A stretch of 64,000 nt of DNA from Lactifluus volemus (lineage: Eukaryota > Basidiomycota > Agaricomycetes > Russulales > Russulaceae). Each line of letters opens with the position of its first letter. Positions within the stretch are counted from its first letter, which is position 1. Below the pieces are notes generated by a model. That model was given only the letters and a program-made list of their open reading frames with translations. It was not told where the DNA came from and made no database searches. Position numbers and translations under genes: made by a program. The DNA lies in assembly GCA_022376515.1 (NCBI GenBank), contig WTXI01000004.1, forward strand, positions 806,001-870,000, in the 5' to 3' direction. This document shows, piece by piece, positions 1 to 14,198 of the stretch.

Positions 1-307
1 GTGGATGCAGGGACAAGATCAACCTTTACGGTGGCGCAACCTTCTTAGACTTTTCGGCAATGTTAAGACACTTGAAGTAACAACGAACTTTGTTGAGGGA
101 TTCCCTCGTTCTCTATGTTCAGAGAGTGGGGAACCGACTTTGGAGCTGTTGCCCCACCTGGAGACTCGGAGGGTCCGAGTCCATTATGACAACGTGGAGA
201 CTCGTGAAGCCTTGATGCCATTCATCAATGAACGACAGGCCTTGGGCCATCCTGTACTCTTGGAAACGGAAGGGTTTGATTGGGCTACTCCGGGTATGTG
301 GAATTGA
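1..307 (+). CDS. F-box family protein, C-terminal fragment cut by the window edge
   Basis: The open frame enters from the left edge and ends at TGA 305-307. It has the C-terminal signature shared by the other family members here: WRNLLRLFGNVKTLEV, then LELLPHLE, then FINERQALGHPV. In full-length paralogues this segment follows an F-box and degenerate leucine-rich repeats, so the complete protein is probably an SCF ubiquitin-ligase substrate adaptor; that role is inferred. The glutamate and leucine of LELLPHLE and the NERQA motif are conserved in all copies. Just after the stop there is a GGTACTTCTG site like the splice donor found downstream of the other copies. The start and the F-box lie outside the window. 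Confidence 0.7.
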   Translation, partial: WMQGQDQPLRWRNLLRLFGNVKTLEVTTNFVEGFPRSLCSESGEPTLELLPHLETRRVRVHYDNVETREALMPFINERQALGHPVLLETEGFDWATPGMWN

Positions 308-1215
308 GAGGCCAGACTGACGGGTCATTTGGAGCGTGGTACTTCTGTTTATGTTTTCAGCACTCATAGTGACACCTGTTCTCAGACTCGGAGTATCTGG
401 AATCCGGAACTCTGTCCTATCATGTCTTATTGTGGATAGTATGGAAACGATTACTGTGTGTTGAATACACGATTTACAGAAATTCTGAAACTCAGAAACT
501 AGCGACTCGGAATGACAACTTGAAGTTGAGGACTCGGATATACCTGGAGGTAGTTCGTTGATTCGTGTCACGGCTGTTTCCTTCATACATAGAAGCGAGC
601 GTGTTCAAGTTCTGACTGAGGTATATCATCTCCTCGCTCACTCCCTCCCATATGGCTTTACAGCTCACATCAATTGTCTGAAACTCGAGCATGCGAAAGG
701 GAATAGCCTCCGAGTTGCCGTCGAACACAAGCAGCTGCAGAGTTTACGCACGCTCCCTCTGGTGTCTGCACTCCGACGACTGGGACGTCCCGTCCTCAAT
801 TTGAGCCCTCCAGCTGCTCTCGACAGACTTCTGTCAGGAAGCGAAGGCGTTATATTTCATACCTCGGTTCTGTTCTGATATCGGCGTTTCCCGATTCACT
901 CAGCATAAATTTGGGCCCCGCTTGGCACACCGCATCCCCCCAACCAAGGATGGCTTCCAATTATCATGGCATCATGACATCTCTGATACTGAGTGGCCTT
1001 CAAGTTGTACTATTAATGGTAGTTGAACTTGAGCTGATCTGGAGGCCGGAGTTATGTAGGTCACTGAAACTTTCTTTGTGTGCTGTGAAGGCCCTTTTTT
1101 CTCGAAGAGACTCTCCACTGATCATGATTGACCTCTTGGCACACAGAATAAACATACATCTGATCTAACATTTCTCCGACTACTCTCCCACGCAGTTGAC
1201 GACTACCTTCCGCAT
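308..1215. other. Intergenic, no gene supported
   Basis: This holds the 3' flank of the left-edge F-box gene and the 3' flank of the sulfhydrylase gene. Frames of 60-150 codons exist, for example 558-878 on the plus strand, but none has a recognisable motif, a paralogue in the window or supporting splice sites. I see nothing else in it. Confidence 0.6.
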
Positions 1216-3035
<1,820 letters not shown>

Positions 3036-4180
3036 TAGGGGCCCTGGAGTTGGAGGTCGAGGTCGAAATACATTTGGGGGTCGCTGAATTTATCTGTTGG
3101 TTAGGGGTGATTACGAGAGAAGCACGCCACCCCACTCACCGCGCGGTTAAGTTGCACGCCATACGTCATATGTCGTTTGGCCGCCAACTTTTTCGACAGC
3201 CTGCTATTGTAAAGCTAACTTGCTTACCCTCTCAGGCTGACATCCCCTTAAATCCCTATAAACTTGAAGCCACAACATTTGTAAATGTATGGTTTACAAC
3301 AATGGACGTAGTATGGGTGTTGTGTCATGAGGAACAACCACCGCAGTGGCAGGGGGAGCGCATATTCATGAGCTACATGCGTACAACTTGAACGTAAAGG
3401 CGTTCTCACGAAGGATTTAGACGTGGGAGCGTATGGCGACTTAACACTAACGATACTTTCGGCTCTCGGCCGTTTGGGGTGCCATTGTAGTCATGGGTCC
3501 AACGAGCCGAGCAATTAGCGAAGGGTGTGTCACGTGCCTTATAGATCCTCATGAATCATGCTGAGCACGAGGCATTTCATCATACCTGCACTCATATTGT
3601 GCGTATTGGTACGTATTGGAGTTTGGACATTTTCCAGCCATAAATATAGTGGTAGCTTGACACCCTCTCGTTTCTGAGCTGTGTTTCTAAGGGTCACCCT
3701 AGTACATGATCCATGATTCAATGCAACATGATATTTTGAATGTTGCGATGTCCCTGGCTGGACCTGTATCCATATACGCAAGGTGTCCGAAGGAATGTCG
3801 AGCTTCCGCACGGTAACGATTGTAACATATACATACAGCAGTCTCAAATACCACCCCAGTCACGCCTCGAATACTAGCTATCAAAACGAACAAGGTGACA
3901 TGAGAGTGCACGTGAAACATGTGGTGAGCAAGTAAAGGGGGCAGAAAATGGGAGCGAGAATCACAATCGGGAAAGCCAGAGAAGGGGCACTGGGGCAGGG
4001 GTACGTGCGTGATTGGAATGTTTGGGGTTATAATGGAGGATGCGAACGCGGACAGTGACTGATGTTGCTGCAGCTCAGGATGTCGGTGGGAGATGAACAG
4101 ATAGATAAAGACATACCGTGACCGTGACCATATCCCAAATGTCTCGTTGATTCGCCGGCCCTGACTCGGAACTGGCCCCC
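3036..4180. other. Intergenic: sulfhydrylase promoter side and F-box 3' flank
   Basis: No gene is supported. The left part is the promoter side of the sulfhydrylase gene. The right part (about 3900-4130) resembles the 3' flanks of the other F-box copies (AAGTGGTGAG-like and GGCAGAAAAT stretches near 6780 and 9040), which marks it as part of the duplicated F-box unit. A splice-donor-like GGTATGTCTTTATC lies on the minus strand at about 4103-4117. Confidence 0.6.
3530..3536. promoter_or_regulatory. TCACGTG E-box upstream of the sulfhydrylase
   Basis: A TCACGTG heptamer sits about 0.5 kb upstream of the proposed start of the sulfhydrylase gene. In budding yeast this motif binds Cbf1 and recruits Met4 to sulfur-assimilation genes. 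Whether a basidiomycete uses it this way here is inference, and one heptamer can occur by chance. Confidence 0.25.
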
Positions 4181-5726
4181 TTAAACACGAGGTTCCATGC
4201 GGACAGGATGGCCCACTGCCTGTCGCTCATTGACGAATGGCATAAATGCATTGCTAGCATCAATGTCCATTCCAGAATAACTGAGTTCCTCTAGGTTAGG
4301 CAACAACTCCAGGGGCGACTCCCCATCCTCTGAGGGTAGAGAACGAGAGAGTTCTCCAACGAGGTGCTTTGCCACATGAAGCGACTTCACACTGCTGAAT
4401 AGCCTGAGAATTTCTCGCCACTCTTGGCGGTCGACGTTGCTGTGCCAAGGGATCGATTGATGGAGACCGATGGGGGTGAGTTCAAGTTTCTCCACTACAG
4501 AGAGTATTGGGGAGAGTGTACAAAGGATTGATAATGCAGATTCAGCCGAAAAGTCAAGGTAAAAACGGCGTTTCCACACTTCCCAATGTGGGCCCGTCAG
4601 TAAAGAAGTGGAATAACCGCTGAACGCAAGCTCGAGGGCGTTGAACACGAGGTTCTCTGACGTCTGCATGAACTGTAAGAGGTGTGGAAGTTCCACAGGG
4701 ATAAAGACGTGGGAAAAAATATGTAAATGGAGGACACTGAGGACAGGGGCGGAGATCCGTGAAAGAAGGTTTTCCAGATAATCGCTGAAACCTTCAAATG
4801 AAAACAAGCGAAGATTAGGAAGGGTGACATGCGCCATGGATGCGGTATCCACATCATCGCCGTTGGCTAAGCTAAAATGTATTCCCAGTGTCTCTAGCTG
4901 GGGAATGAGCGAAAGCTGAGTGAGCATATTATTTGGGGAATTGTGGGTGGATCTTCGGATATTACCCAGAAAGAGAAATACAAGGCCCCGATTAGCTGTG
5001 AATATGAGAGGTTGCATTGGAAGTGCAACACAGTGGAGATCAATGTGGCGTAGATTGGGGGCTTGAAATGTCCGGGGAAGAGCCAACCGTGGTCTACGTA
5101 GCCGAGTGTGTCTTTTTTACATGTCAACATGCACTAAATAAGTCAGAATTTTTAACAAAAAAGAAAAAAGGCATCAACCTTGTATATTTTCTAATCCGAG
5201 ACTCCATGCACAGGTGTTCTAGAGTTGGGAATTGCCCATCCATGGCTAGGATGAACTTCTCCAGTTCTGGGGCTGACATGGCAAGGGCAATACGACGCAC
5301 ACGATCACGGTTCGAGATTGCGAGCAGTGCACCCTGCTCGTCTTTTGGAGTCATTTCTGGATCTCTGTCCTGGCAAGTGGCTTGCCAGTGGTAAAAGACG
5401 ATGAGTGGTAGGGGTGGTGAATGTGCTAGCATGTCTGCCACGGGCACCCCATAAGTGCAGAGAAGATGTAGATCCAGTCGAGAGGATGACGAAAGAATGA
5501 GGCACCGCCAGCCTCGTGAAACTTGAGCAAGCTTGTACCACCAACGCTGGCGGTCCCACCTGCGGATGGTTAAGACATCCTCGGTGGCTTCTTCATCGCC
5601 AATGTGGAGTCGATGGAGATAGAATATGTTAAGAAGGATATCATCATTGAGTGAATAGATAGGTGGCCGTGGCCTGTTGCTCGTGAGATCTATTGACTCG
5701 CGAGTTGGCATAAGGAACAGAGACAT
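4181..5726 (-). CDS. F-box family protein, intact
   Basis: Likely an F-box adaptor of an SCF ubiquitin ligase; function inferred. Exons 5726-5179 and 5093-4181 join to about 486 residues. The F-box core is PIYSLNDDILLNIFYLHRLH near residue 20, followed by RQRWWYKLAQVSRGWR, then LDLHLLCTYGVPVADMLAHS, which is typical of this family. Degenerate leucine-rich segments follow, and the C-terminus has LELLPNLEELSYSG and FVNERQAVGHPV. The 85-nt intron (5094-5178, donor GTTGAT, weak) is not found in the paralogues, which are continuous there; without it the frame stops, so this could be a recent insertion. The ATG at 5726 is chosen because no ATG lies further upstream in frame, unlike siblings that use a separate first exon. 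Confidence 0.72.
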
Positions 5727-7007
5727 GGCAGCGGACAACGAGGGCGAGGTGATAATAGGCGCTGACTTGAGTGGCACAGTCAGGGGATCCGAGCATCACA
5801 CCCAATCGCGCCCACGGCGACAACTGCTTCAAGCATGCTTTGTATTAGTAATAAGTTATTAATAGTGCGTTGGTTCGCATCACCAATGTCGCACGATCCA
5901 ACACTGAATCTACGATATAAAATAGAATACCAACGATTTATCTCCGAGACGAAAGGCGGGACTATATCCAGCAGTGCTGGCCCCAGGTTGTCGAGCGAGG
6001 ATTCGGAATTTGTGGCCTCGGCGTCGACGAGCTCATCCTCGATGGCATTGGCCATCCGCCTCCATTTTATCTGAATATCTGAGTTGATGTAATACCGATT
6101 ATGACGACGCCAAAGGTGCCACCGATCAGTTGCGACACGAACGCGCTGACGAGGATGAAGCACGAGGTGTCTAAAAATACGATCATCGATCTTGTTTCGT
6201 GGCTCATCTCTTCATGAGGTCTCAACGCGTTTCGTTTTCCTTGAGTCTCGTGACTCTTTCTGTTATTTTTCTGCTTTCCAATAGTGCAAAAATACGAATT
6301 ACGAACGTACATAAATACGGGCAAAAATGACCAAAACTTGTAACGAAGAAACTGTTCCTCGTCCCTTCGTATCGTGTGCCCGCGTCCCCTCTATTTCGCG
6401 CCGGTTCTCTCACACAAGTCGTATCTTTAAGTGCCCATAATAGTGTCATGAATCCCCTGGGACCGACCAATGTGAGTGGCCACTGGTACTGAGCGCGTAC
6501 AATACAAGAACTGCTATGCGAGCCTGAAATGTGTACCAGTGCGCATACATCACTTACGTTGAACCAGGCACTGACCTACAATGGAAACTTTGGATGTTGC
6601 CGCTGACTGTGCTGCTAGTACCGACAAAGTAGGAATGAAGAATGTCGAGTTTCATACACGCGCATTTGTATCGTACTCAGTGACAGATATAGTACTCATG
6701 CCAAAAATTCTCCAACTACTAGTATCAAACTGAAAAAGTGGCCTCAGGGTGCGTACAAGATACTTTGTGGTAAGCAAGTGGTGGGGAGAAAAGGAGGCAG
6801 AAAATTGAAGGTCTAGAGGTAGCATACTAGTATGTCCATGTGGACTTGTGCGGGTCATCGCGCTGTCACAACCTGGGGTAATTCAAACGCCTGTAGTCGT
6901 GACAGGTACGAGAACTAGTGTCGCTGTGAGCACAGTTAAAAGATAAACAGATCGATAGAGACGTACCACGTTCAGATGGTCCAGCCTGGACTCAATGCCA
7001 CATCTGG
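5727..7007. other. Intergenic with one unrecognised frame (5780-6163, minus)
   Basis: A minus-strand frame at 5780-6163 encodes 127 codons with an acidic stretch (ANAIEDELVDAEA) and ends with VVAVGAIGCDARIP. The overlapping frame at 6067-6324 has a hydrophobic run (FGVVIIGITS). They could be exons of one small membrane protein, but I found no convincing junction and recognise no family. The rest, about 6650-7000, resembles the 3' flank of the other F-box copies. Confidence 0.35.
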
Positions 7008-8565
7008 CTAGTCCGATAAATTACGTGGGCTCAGGTGTACAGGACGGCCCACGGCCTGTCGTTTATTAATGAACTGCACAAATGCGTCGCCAATATCGTT
7101 TAGATACGTGAGCTCCTCCAGGTGAGGCAACAGCTCTAGGGGCGATCCACCATCCTCCGAATATAGAGCATAATCAATTCCCCAGACGGCGTCCCTTGTC
7201 AGATGAAGCACCTTCACATTGTTGAACAGTCTAAGAAGTTCACGCCACTGCGTACGGCTGATCTCGTTATACCTCTGTAGGTCAGTGAGAATGAGCTGTT
7301 CCACACCCGAGAGTATCGGGGTAAGTGTATGAAGGATCTGCATTGCGGATGTTATCTGCCGGCTGGGGTGTCTACACGCAATCCGCCAGTGCAAAGGGCG
7401 TTTCCACAATGCCCGATGTGAGTCTGCCCGGAATTCGACGGAATCCTTATCAAAGGCGACCTCGAAAACATTAGATAGGAGGGACTGGATTACTCGGAGC
7501 TGAAAAGGCTGTGGAGTGGTGAATGTGGGCTGATCGACGAAATGGACATGGAAAGTGCTGAGGACAGGGGCGGTTATTCGAGCAAGCATGCCCTCGAGGT
7601 AAGTGCTGACACCTCGAAAATAAAACAGACCAAGATTAGGAAGGTGTACTTGTGCCTGAATTGTGGCATCCACAAAGTTGTAGTGGTAACCCAAGTCGAT
7701 ATCGATCCCGAGCTTCTCTAGCTGGGGGATCAGCGAAAGTTGTGGGAGGATATGCTTTGGTATAAAGTAAAAATCAGATCCTGGGACACCACAGAGCCAG
7801 AGAGAGACAAGGCCGCGGGTATTTGTGAGAAAGGGAGGTTGTATTGGAGGTACAACGCCTGAGAGATCAATGTAGCGTAGATTGGGGGCATGAAATGTTT
7901 GGGGAAGTATCAAACTTGGACTCCGTTGGTCTGAAGTCTTGAGATACAAGCGCCCCAGAGCTGGGAACTCCTTTGTCATAGCTCCGATGAGCCTCTCCAA
8001 ATTTGCTGTTGGTATCCGAAGGGCAATGCGACGCACACAATCGTGGTACTGCAAGATTGCAAGCAGTACATCCTCTTCACCTTTTGTAGTCATCCTGTAA
8101 GCGTCGTAAAAGATAGTCAGTGGCAGGCCGGGACGCGGTGAATGTTTCAGCATGTCCGCTACAGGTACTCCATAAGTACAGACAAGATGGAGATCCAGGT
8201 AAGTTGGTGAATCAAGAATAAGACGCCGCCACGATCGGCAAACGTGAGTGAGCTTGTACCACCAACGTTGGCGATCCCACCTGCGAATGAATAGAGCTTG
8301 CTTGTCTTCTTCTTCATCTGCAATGTGGAGCCGATAGAGGTAGAATATGTTGAGAAGAATATCATCATTAATGGTATACATCGGTGAGTGTGGTCTATTT
8401 TTCGTGGGTTCTATTTGATAGGTAAGTAAGTGTACGGAACAGCGACATGGAGCTTTGGGACTTACGATTTGATGCACCCACTGAACTGCTGCGGGGATTC
8501 TTCAAGTTCAAGTTGCTAGGGCGGGGTCGACGGGAATGGGTGATGCGAGATATGCAGTTAAACAT
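7008..8565 (-). CDS. F-box family protein, intact two-exon copy
   Basis: Probable SCF substrate adaptor (inferred). Exon 1 is 8565-8466 (ATG at 8565), followed by a 55-nt GT-AG intron (8465-8411) and exon 2 8410-7008, for about 500 residues. The first exon is confirmed by the same intron position, phase and CCATGTCGCTGTTCC intron sequence in the 9256-10915 copy. Motifs: YTINDDILLNIFYLYRLHI (F-box), RQRWWYKLTHVCRSWRRL, LDLHLVCTYGVPVADMLKHS, leucine-rich segments, then LELLPHLEELTYL and FINKRQAVGRPVHL. It lies head-to-tail between copies at 4181 and 9256, which suggests tandem duplication. A splice-donor-like GGTACGTCTC lies 42 bases past the stop. Confidence 0.8.
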
Positions 8566-9255
8566 GCAGAGAGGGGAGGGATACAGGGAGGGGGAAACGG
8601 TAGGGGTGAGGTTGAAGGCTGAAGCGCGTTAGCTTCATGACGCCATCAACAGGGACCGTAAACATCAACTGAGTGGCTGAGCGCTTGTTGCTTGCCTGCT
8701 GGCACCCGGGCCAACAATTTATCGTTTCCTCCTGGAACTCTGTGTGGGCCACATTCTAACACAAATAAAAATTTTGACATTATTAATATTGGCAGTGTTG
8801 GAGGGCTCGCGTGGCTTGTTGCACCCGATTCGGATGGGTGGTTGATATCCCACATGACTCTTAATCAGTGATAAGTCGCGTGGTCGTGGTCGTGTGCCTG
8901 TCTTTAGACCGGAGCTGTAGGAACCGTATCGTCCCCATACTTAGGCCAACGTAAAATCTCATTATATCTAGAATGCTACGACTAAAAGTGGCCAAGGTGG
9001 CCAAAACCTGCAAGTGATGGTGCGGGTGAGATATGCGGTAAGGAAGTGGTGGGCGGGAAGAGGTAGCGAGAATTACAATTCGCTAAATCAGAGAGGGAGA
9101 TGCTGAGCATCATGGAAATAGAGATCCAGATAATATATGTACTAGTTGTGTCGGGAACGAGATCTGATGTCTATCTGAGCGCCGATGGAAGATAGTAAAG
9201 ATAAGCAGATAAAGACATACCACTCCGATTCCTCATAACACATCGATCTGACTGG
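8566..9255. other. Intergenic within the F-box array
   Basis: This is the 5' flank of the F-box gene ending at 8565 and the 3' flank of the next copy. Around 8980-9080 it carries the AAAGTGG and AAGTGGTGGG stretches repeated after the other copies. A minus-strand splice-donor-like GGTATGTCTTTATC sits at about 9207-9221. No gene seen. Confidence 0.6.
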
Positions 9256-10915
9256 TCAATTCCATTGGTACATCGCCAGACTAGCCCTATCAAACAGCTG
9301 TCTGAGGCGGACAGGGTGGCCCGCAGCCTTTCTTTCATCAATGAATGGCCTAAATGTGTCGGCAACTTCAAGTTCCTCTCCAGAATAAGTGAGCTCCTCA
9401 AGGTGGGGCAATAGCTCCAGAGGCGACTCCCCATCCTCCGAATGTAGAGAACGAGAGAGTCCCAGGACGAGGTCCGTTTTCACATGAAGCACCTTCACAT
9501 TGCTAAAAGATCTGAGAAATTTGTGCCAGGGTGTCCGCGTAACGCCATGATTGAGCCCATGCGTGAGTCCCATGCTACGCCAGAGTTGAAATGGATCAGA
9601 TGGATAGTCCAGCGTGATGCTGGCTTTTTCCACGAAAGAGAGTATTGTAGAAAGCGCATGAAGGATCCGCACTGCGAATGCTAGCTGTAGCACGGGGTAT
9701 CCACATATGATCCGCAAGTACAAGGGGCGTTTCCACAATGCCTGATGTGGGTCTGCCTTTAATTCAACAAATTCCTGATGAAAAGCGACCTCGAAAGTAT
9801 TAAATATCAGGTTTTCTGATGACTCTAGGAACTGAAAAGGTTGTGGAATGGTGAACGCGGGCTGATCAAGAAAACGGACATGGAAAGTTCTGAGGACAGG
9901 GGCAGTGATTCGAGAAAGAAGGCCCTCCAGGTACGTGCTGAAACCTTGGAAATAAAACAGGCCAAGATTGGGAAGAGTTACTTGTGCGATAATTGTGACA
10001 TCCACAACTTTGTAGTCGGAAAATGTGGAGACGAGATCAATCCCGAACATCTCTAGCTGGGGAATCAGTGAAAGCTGTGTGAGCATATGGTTTGGAGAAA
10101 AATAGGCAGATCCTGGGACGTCCTCAAGCCAGAGAAAGACAAGGCCCCTGGTAGTCATGAGTAAGGGAGCTTGCATTGGAAGGGGAACGCCTGATAGATG
10201 GATATGGCGTAGATTTGGGGCTTGAAACGTTTGGGGAAGTTTCAAGCCTGGATCCTTGATCGGAGTCTCGAGGTACAAGTGTTCCAGAATTGGGAATCCC
10301 TCTTTCATAGCCGCGATGAGCCTCTCCGATGTTGGGGTTGATACCCTAAGGGCAATACGACGCACACAATCACGACTGTGTGAGATCGCGAGCAGCACGC
10401 CCTCTTCGTCCTTTCTAGTCATCTCGTAGTAACGGTAGCTATTCATCTCGTAAATAGGGCTGTTGCTGTTGCCATCGTAAAAGATAGTCAGTGGAAGGCC
10501 TGGGCACAGCGAATGTTTCAGCATGTCCTCTACAGGCACCCCATAAGTGCAGACAAGATGAAGATCAAGTACAGATGGTGAAGAAAGAATAATAAACCGC
10601 CACCATCGACAAACGTGAACGAGCTTGTACCACCAACGTTGGCGGTCCCACTTGCGAATCGATAGGGCATACTCGTCCTCTTCTTCATAGACAATGTGAA
10701 GCTGATAGAGGTAGAATACGTTGAGAAGGATATCGCCGTTGATGGTACAGATGGGGGGGCGTGGTCTATTACTCGCAGGTTCTGTTGATTAGTGAGTTAG
10801 TGTACGGAAACAGCGACATGGAGCTTTAGGACTTACGACTTGGTGCAGCCACTGCACTGCAGCGTAGATGCTTGATAGGGCCCACACACACAGTGCTAGA
10901 CAGGTGATCCGACAT
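9256..10915 (-). CDS. F-box family protein, intact two-exon copy
   Basis: Exon 1 is 10915-10837 (starting MSDHLSSTVC), the intron is 10836-10782 (55 nt, GTAAGT donor, CTAAT branch, CAACAG acceptor), and exon 2 runs 10781-9256, giving about 534 residues. The F-box reads CTINGDILLNVFYLYQLH, with Asn-Gly replacing the Asn-Asp of siblings. It continues with RQRWWYKLVHVCRWWRF, LDLHLVCTYGVPVEDMLKHS, leucine-rich segments, and LELLPHLEELTYSGEELE with FIDERKAAGHPVRL at the end. The first exon aligns with that of the 29.8-31.4 kb copy (MSD start, PIK, APS before the intron). The role as an SCF adaptor is inferred from the F-box. Confidence 0.8.
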
Positions 10916-11800
10916 ATCGAGGGGCGCGTAAGGAAAGGGAAGGGTGAGGTTGGGTATGAGGTTGGCAACCAACGAGACGCGCGGCCTATCTTATCTCATC
11001 GATTAGTCACATGACTTGTGACGTTCGGACTCGGAATTGCTGAAACTTACAGCAAGAAAGGAAAGGACAGGTTTCTCATTCGCTCTTAATAAGAGTTAAA
11101 CACTTTAGGATAAAACTTAGAATTTCCTGTCAGGAATGAAATTTTTGAAGCTAAACGAAATATGAGCGCGCAAGCACCCGCACGATGAGGAGACAATTCA
11201 AGCTCATGGGCTGCTCGCAGCAGCTTTGGACTGCGGTGGACGAATCCACGAGATGTGTCCTAATACCAAAGGATGTAAGTGGTGTCTTGAAATGTAGCTG
11301 ATACTAAGATACTGAAACGAGGAAGAAAGAAAGTTGAAAAGGGCATGGGCTGTAAAAATGGCCGTGACAAATGTAAAGCTTCGGTCCTGAGGGTATCGTA
11401 CACCTTATCGTGTTCCCAGCTGTCACCCTGATGGTGGTTCCAAGGCTTGGCCTTGCGCCGTCGCGGCCTGATCATATCGAATAAAGGGATCACGATGTCC
11501 CTGAGACAAGAAATAGCCCGAACAGAATACTTAGCGAAAAGATAATCGAAAAGAAATCCAAGAAGTCAAAGTAGCACGCAAAGAGAAAACCTAGGGTTCC
11601 GCCGCAGTAACCCTTCTCTGATTCAGAGATGCCCGTGACCATACTTTTCTACTTCTTTCCCCTGGCCGCTTTCAAGGCCGGACGTGTTTTCCCGCACAAT
11701 TCAATCAGAAAGAAAAACATATTGGGTTATTACATGGTCCCGCGGTGTAAAAGCAGATACCCGGAATTGTGTATGCAGGAATAGTACCGTGACAATAATC
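10916..11800. other. Intergenic; F-box 5' flank and copy of a dispersed repeat
   Basis: The first 150 bases are the F-box 5' flank, including GATTAGTCACATGACTTGTG, which recurs near 31510 and 21120. From about 11070 the sequence resembles 45720-46140 (the stretch AGCACCCGCA and the phrase GCAAAGCTTCGG-like near 11375). No gene is supported. Confidence 0.55.
11220..11520. repeat. Dispersed repeat, copy 1 of 4
   Basis: Diverged copy of a roughly 300-bp sequence found also near 21280, 31640 and 45780. Shared landmarks in order are GATGAGATAAT-like or GATGAGGAGA-like, AAAGCTTCGGCCGTG-like, TGATCGT and CCCGAACGGAAT-like strings. It flanks F-box and MFS genes and has no visible coding capacity of its own. 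Confidence 0.4.
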
Positions 11801-13707
11801 TTAAAGTAAATATCTGTATCCCCTGGGCCTTACCGCCGAGGACTCGAGTTGATCCAGACGCTTGTTCTGGTTGGCGAGCACCTGTCTGAAGATGAGGCAC
11901 ATAATGATACCAAGCCCGCTCGTTGAAATGCAAATGACGTAAGAGCGAATATACGTCGGACCCCAGGACTTTTGCCACACGTATCTGTTCATCAAAATAA
12001 TGATCACCAATTAAGGTATCAAAACAAAAAGTGAGTTAAACGTACGAGCTGCCTATATTGCCGAGTTGCGAAGTCGCATTGACAAACGCAAGCGCAACAG
12101 CGCGTTTCGATGGTGGATGAGCAAAAGTGTTGGACGTCCAAGTAAAGAGACATATAGAACCGGCGAGTGACTGCGCCATCAAGAAGCTATGAATGATCAA
12201 ATGTCTGTCGATTGATGCAATGAGATAAGGAACATACAGTGCCAGATAACGAGCTGCAAGCCTCATCGTAAGGTAGCAATGACAAAACCAATTATTCCAA
12301 TGAATAACGGGATAATGATGTGGAAAAAGCGCTCTCCTGTCTTGTCAGAATGCCTGTTACAAGTATGAAAAAGAAATTAAATATAATCAGTACCGGCTGT
12401 GGAGTCCGCCTACCTGCTGACCGCAAATGCTACTACAGCGGCAAAACCCCACGGAGGCGCGCAAAGCAGCAGGGTCACAGTGGGCGAGTATCCAAGGGTC
12501 TCCGTGAGAGTTGGGAAGAAGACACTAAACGATAACGAGACCACAAGACTCAAGAACGCAAGTGCTAACCAGTAGACACGCCAGTCGCCCAACGCATCAC
12601 GCAAACCGTGGAAGCGGGTGTCCTTACGCTCTGTCTCTTCATCACCGCCGATGCCGATATCTTCTTGCATACGAAGCTTGGCGAGCTGTATCTCTTCTGG
12701 TGAGAGGAAGTGCTGAGAGTTTTCTGGGAAATCAGGAAGAACGAAGGCTGCAATAATGGCGACCGAGATCGTCAGAGCACCTTCAATATAAAAGAGCCAC
12801 CTGGGATCATTAATGTAAGGGTTTGATTCTCGTGCAGCTTGCATGAAAGTGACAAACCTCCACGAGGCATGACCCAACTTCCCCTGCATCCCGCTCAGGA
12901 TACCTGAGGCTATAAGCGAGCCAAAGGCATTGCTAACGAGCACACCACAAAAGAGCAATGCCATGCGAAGACCAAGTTCCGAACGCTTGTACCACTTTGA
13001 TAGAAGGAAAAGAGCGCCAGGGAAGAAAGCAGCTTCAACAATACCAAGGAAGAATCGCGCAAGGAGAGCATCCGTAAAGTTGTGAGTAGCACCTGTGAGA
13101 ACACAGTCGAAAATGTGGGCCGATAGGAGAGGCAAGGTACTGACCTGTCAAACAAGATACAGCGCCCCATAATACCATGCAAGCAGGGAGATATATAGAA
13201 GGCCTGCCGGTGTGATTTAAGAACATATTTCTGGAATATACTTGAGAACGAGATGGAGCAGGAGTAGAGCAGACCGTGACGTACGAAGGTATTTGCATCG
13301 AGACATAACTAACGTAAAAGATGCCTAGAACTGTGTTGAATTGCTGCCCTTGCAGATGCAAGTCTGTCTCGAACCCTTCGAGACGAGCAGCACTGAGGTA
13401 ATATGTCAGCTAGGAAACCGAACAAGCATGATAAATGGCTCACGAGATGTTGGTCCGATCGATCTATACAGGTCATGCGGTTAGAGTAGCAAAACCTGCC
13501 AGATAAGACAGTACGCACATAGTTGAGGATGTAGAGCAATACAAGCACAGACATGCGCATATCCAGTTTACGAAGAAATTTTTCTTCGAGCTTAAGTCTT
13601 GCCTGCCTGCCGCCAAACTCAGCCTCAACGTCCGACGGAAGAGCCTGAGCGCGCTCCTCTGCATTTGATTCTTCGCCTGCTCGGCCCATCGATCCTGTCG
13701 TAGACAT
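11801..13707 (-). pseudogene. MFS anion:cation symporter family transporter, frameshifted copy A
   Basis: A 12-TM permease of the fungal ACS/allantoate-permease type (Dal5/Tna1-like); substrate unknown. Exons on the complement: 13707-13519, 13463-13444, 13392-13285, 13230-13145, 13092-12858, 12800-12414, 12353-12238, 12186-12046, 11984-11801. Motifs include LNYIDRTNISAARLEGF across the first three exons, LLARFFLGIVEAAFFPG, FLSKWYKRSELGLR and WLFYIEGALTI. Every exon boundary matches the intact copy at 46251-48163. In exon 7 one base is missing at about 12268-12271 (CATCGTAAGG here, CATCGTCAAGG in copy B), giving an early TGA after about 385 residues. The remaining exons are otherwise open, so the lesion is recent or a sequencing error. 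Confidence 0.82.
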
Positions 13708-14198
13708 TACCAAAAATGATGGCAGGCTCGTTCGATAGTGCTCTTATTCGAGGGTAATCCGGCAACGGAAAGATACGGGGTGGTGTCAGGCTAAGACAGC
13801 CAGCAAAGAAAGTTGACAGTGTTTACCCACAAGCAAGGTAATAGCATTGCCGCTTGAGATGATGTGGATTTCGGTGACGTACATACGCTGCTAGTGCGGG
13901 CGACCAAATCTGGTGTCTGCTGTCGACTCTGGTCCCGTTCGGGCATGCATCTGGGTAACCAATCTTACAATGGCTGCCGCAGCGGCTCTAGCCTTTCTAC
14001 ACAATACTGTCAAGCGCAAAAATGGAAGAATCAGTATCCCAACGGCTATAACGACGAAAACGCCGTCTGACTATCATGGGATTGTTGAGACAGGCATGCG
14101 GCCACTGCACGTGCGTGTCGCGGTCGGATAAACTTTCCGAAACCGGGCCGGCGATTGTTCCGAGTCCGAGTTCGTATCCTCCTTGGTATCCTCCACCC
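13708..14198. other. MFS copy A upstream region and LINE target site
   Basis: Promoter-side sequence that parallels 48164-48600 upstream of MFS copy B (shared GACGTAnATACGCTGCTAGTGC near 13877 and 48355). This shows that the duplicated segment extends beyond the transporter. It ends with the left 16-bp target-site copy of the LINE at 14183-14198. Confidence 0.6.
14183..14198. repeat. Left target-site duplication of LINE 1
   Basis: TTGGTATCCTCCACCC occurs here and again at 20803-20818, directly after the poly-A tail. The 16-base match is perfect. Confidence 0.92.

Noticed and set aside
3050..3391. 113-codon plus-strand frame next to the sulfhydrylase start
   Set aside because: It overlaps the promoter side, is not conserved anywhere in the window and has no domain.
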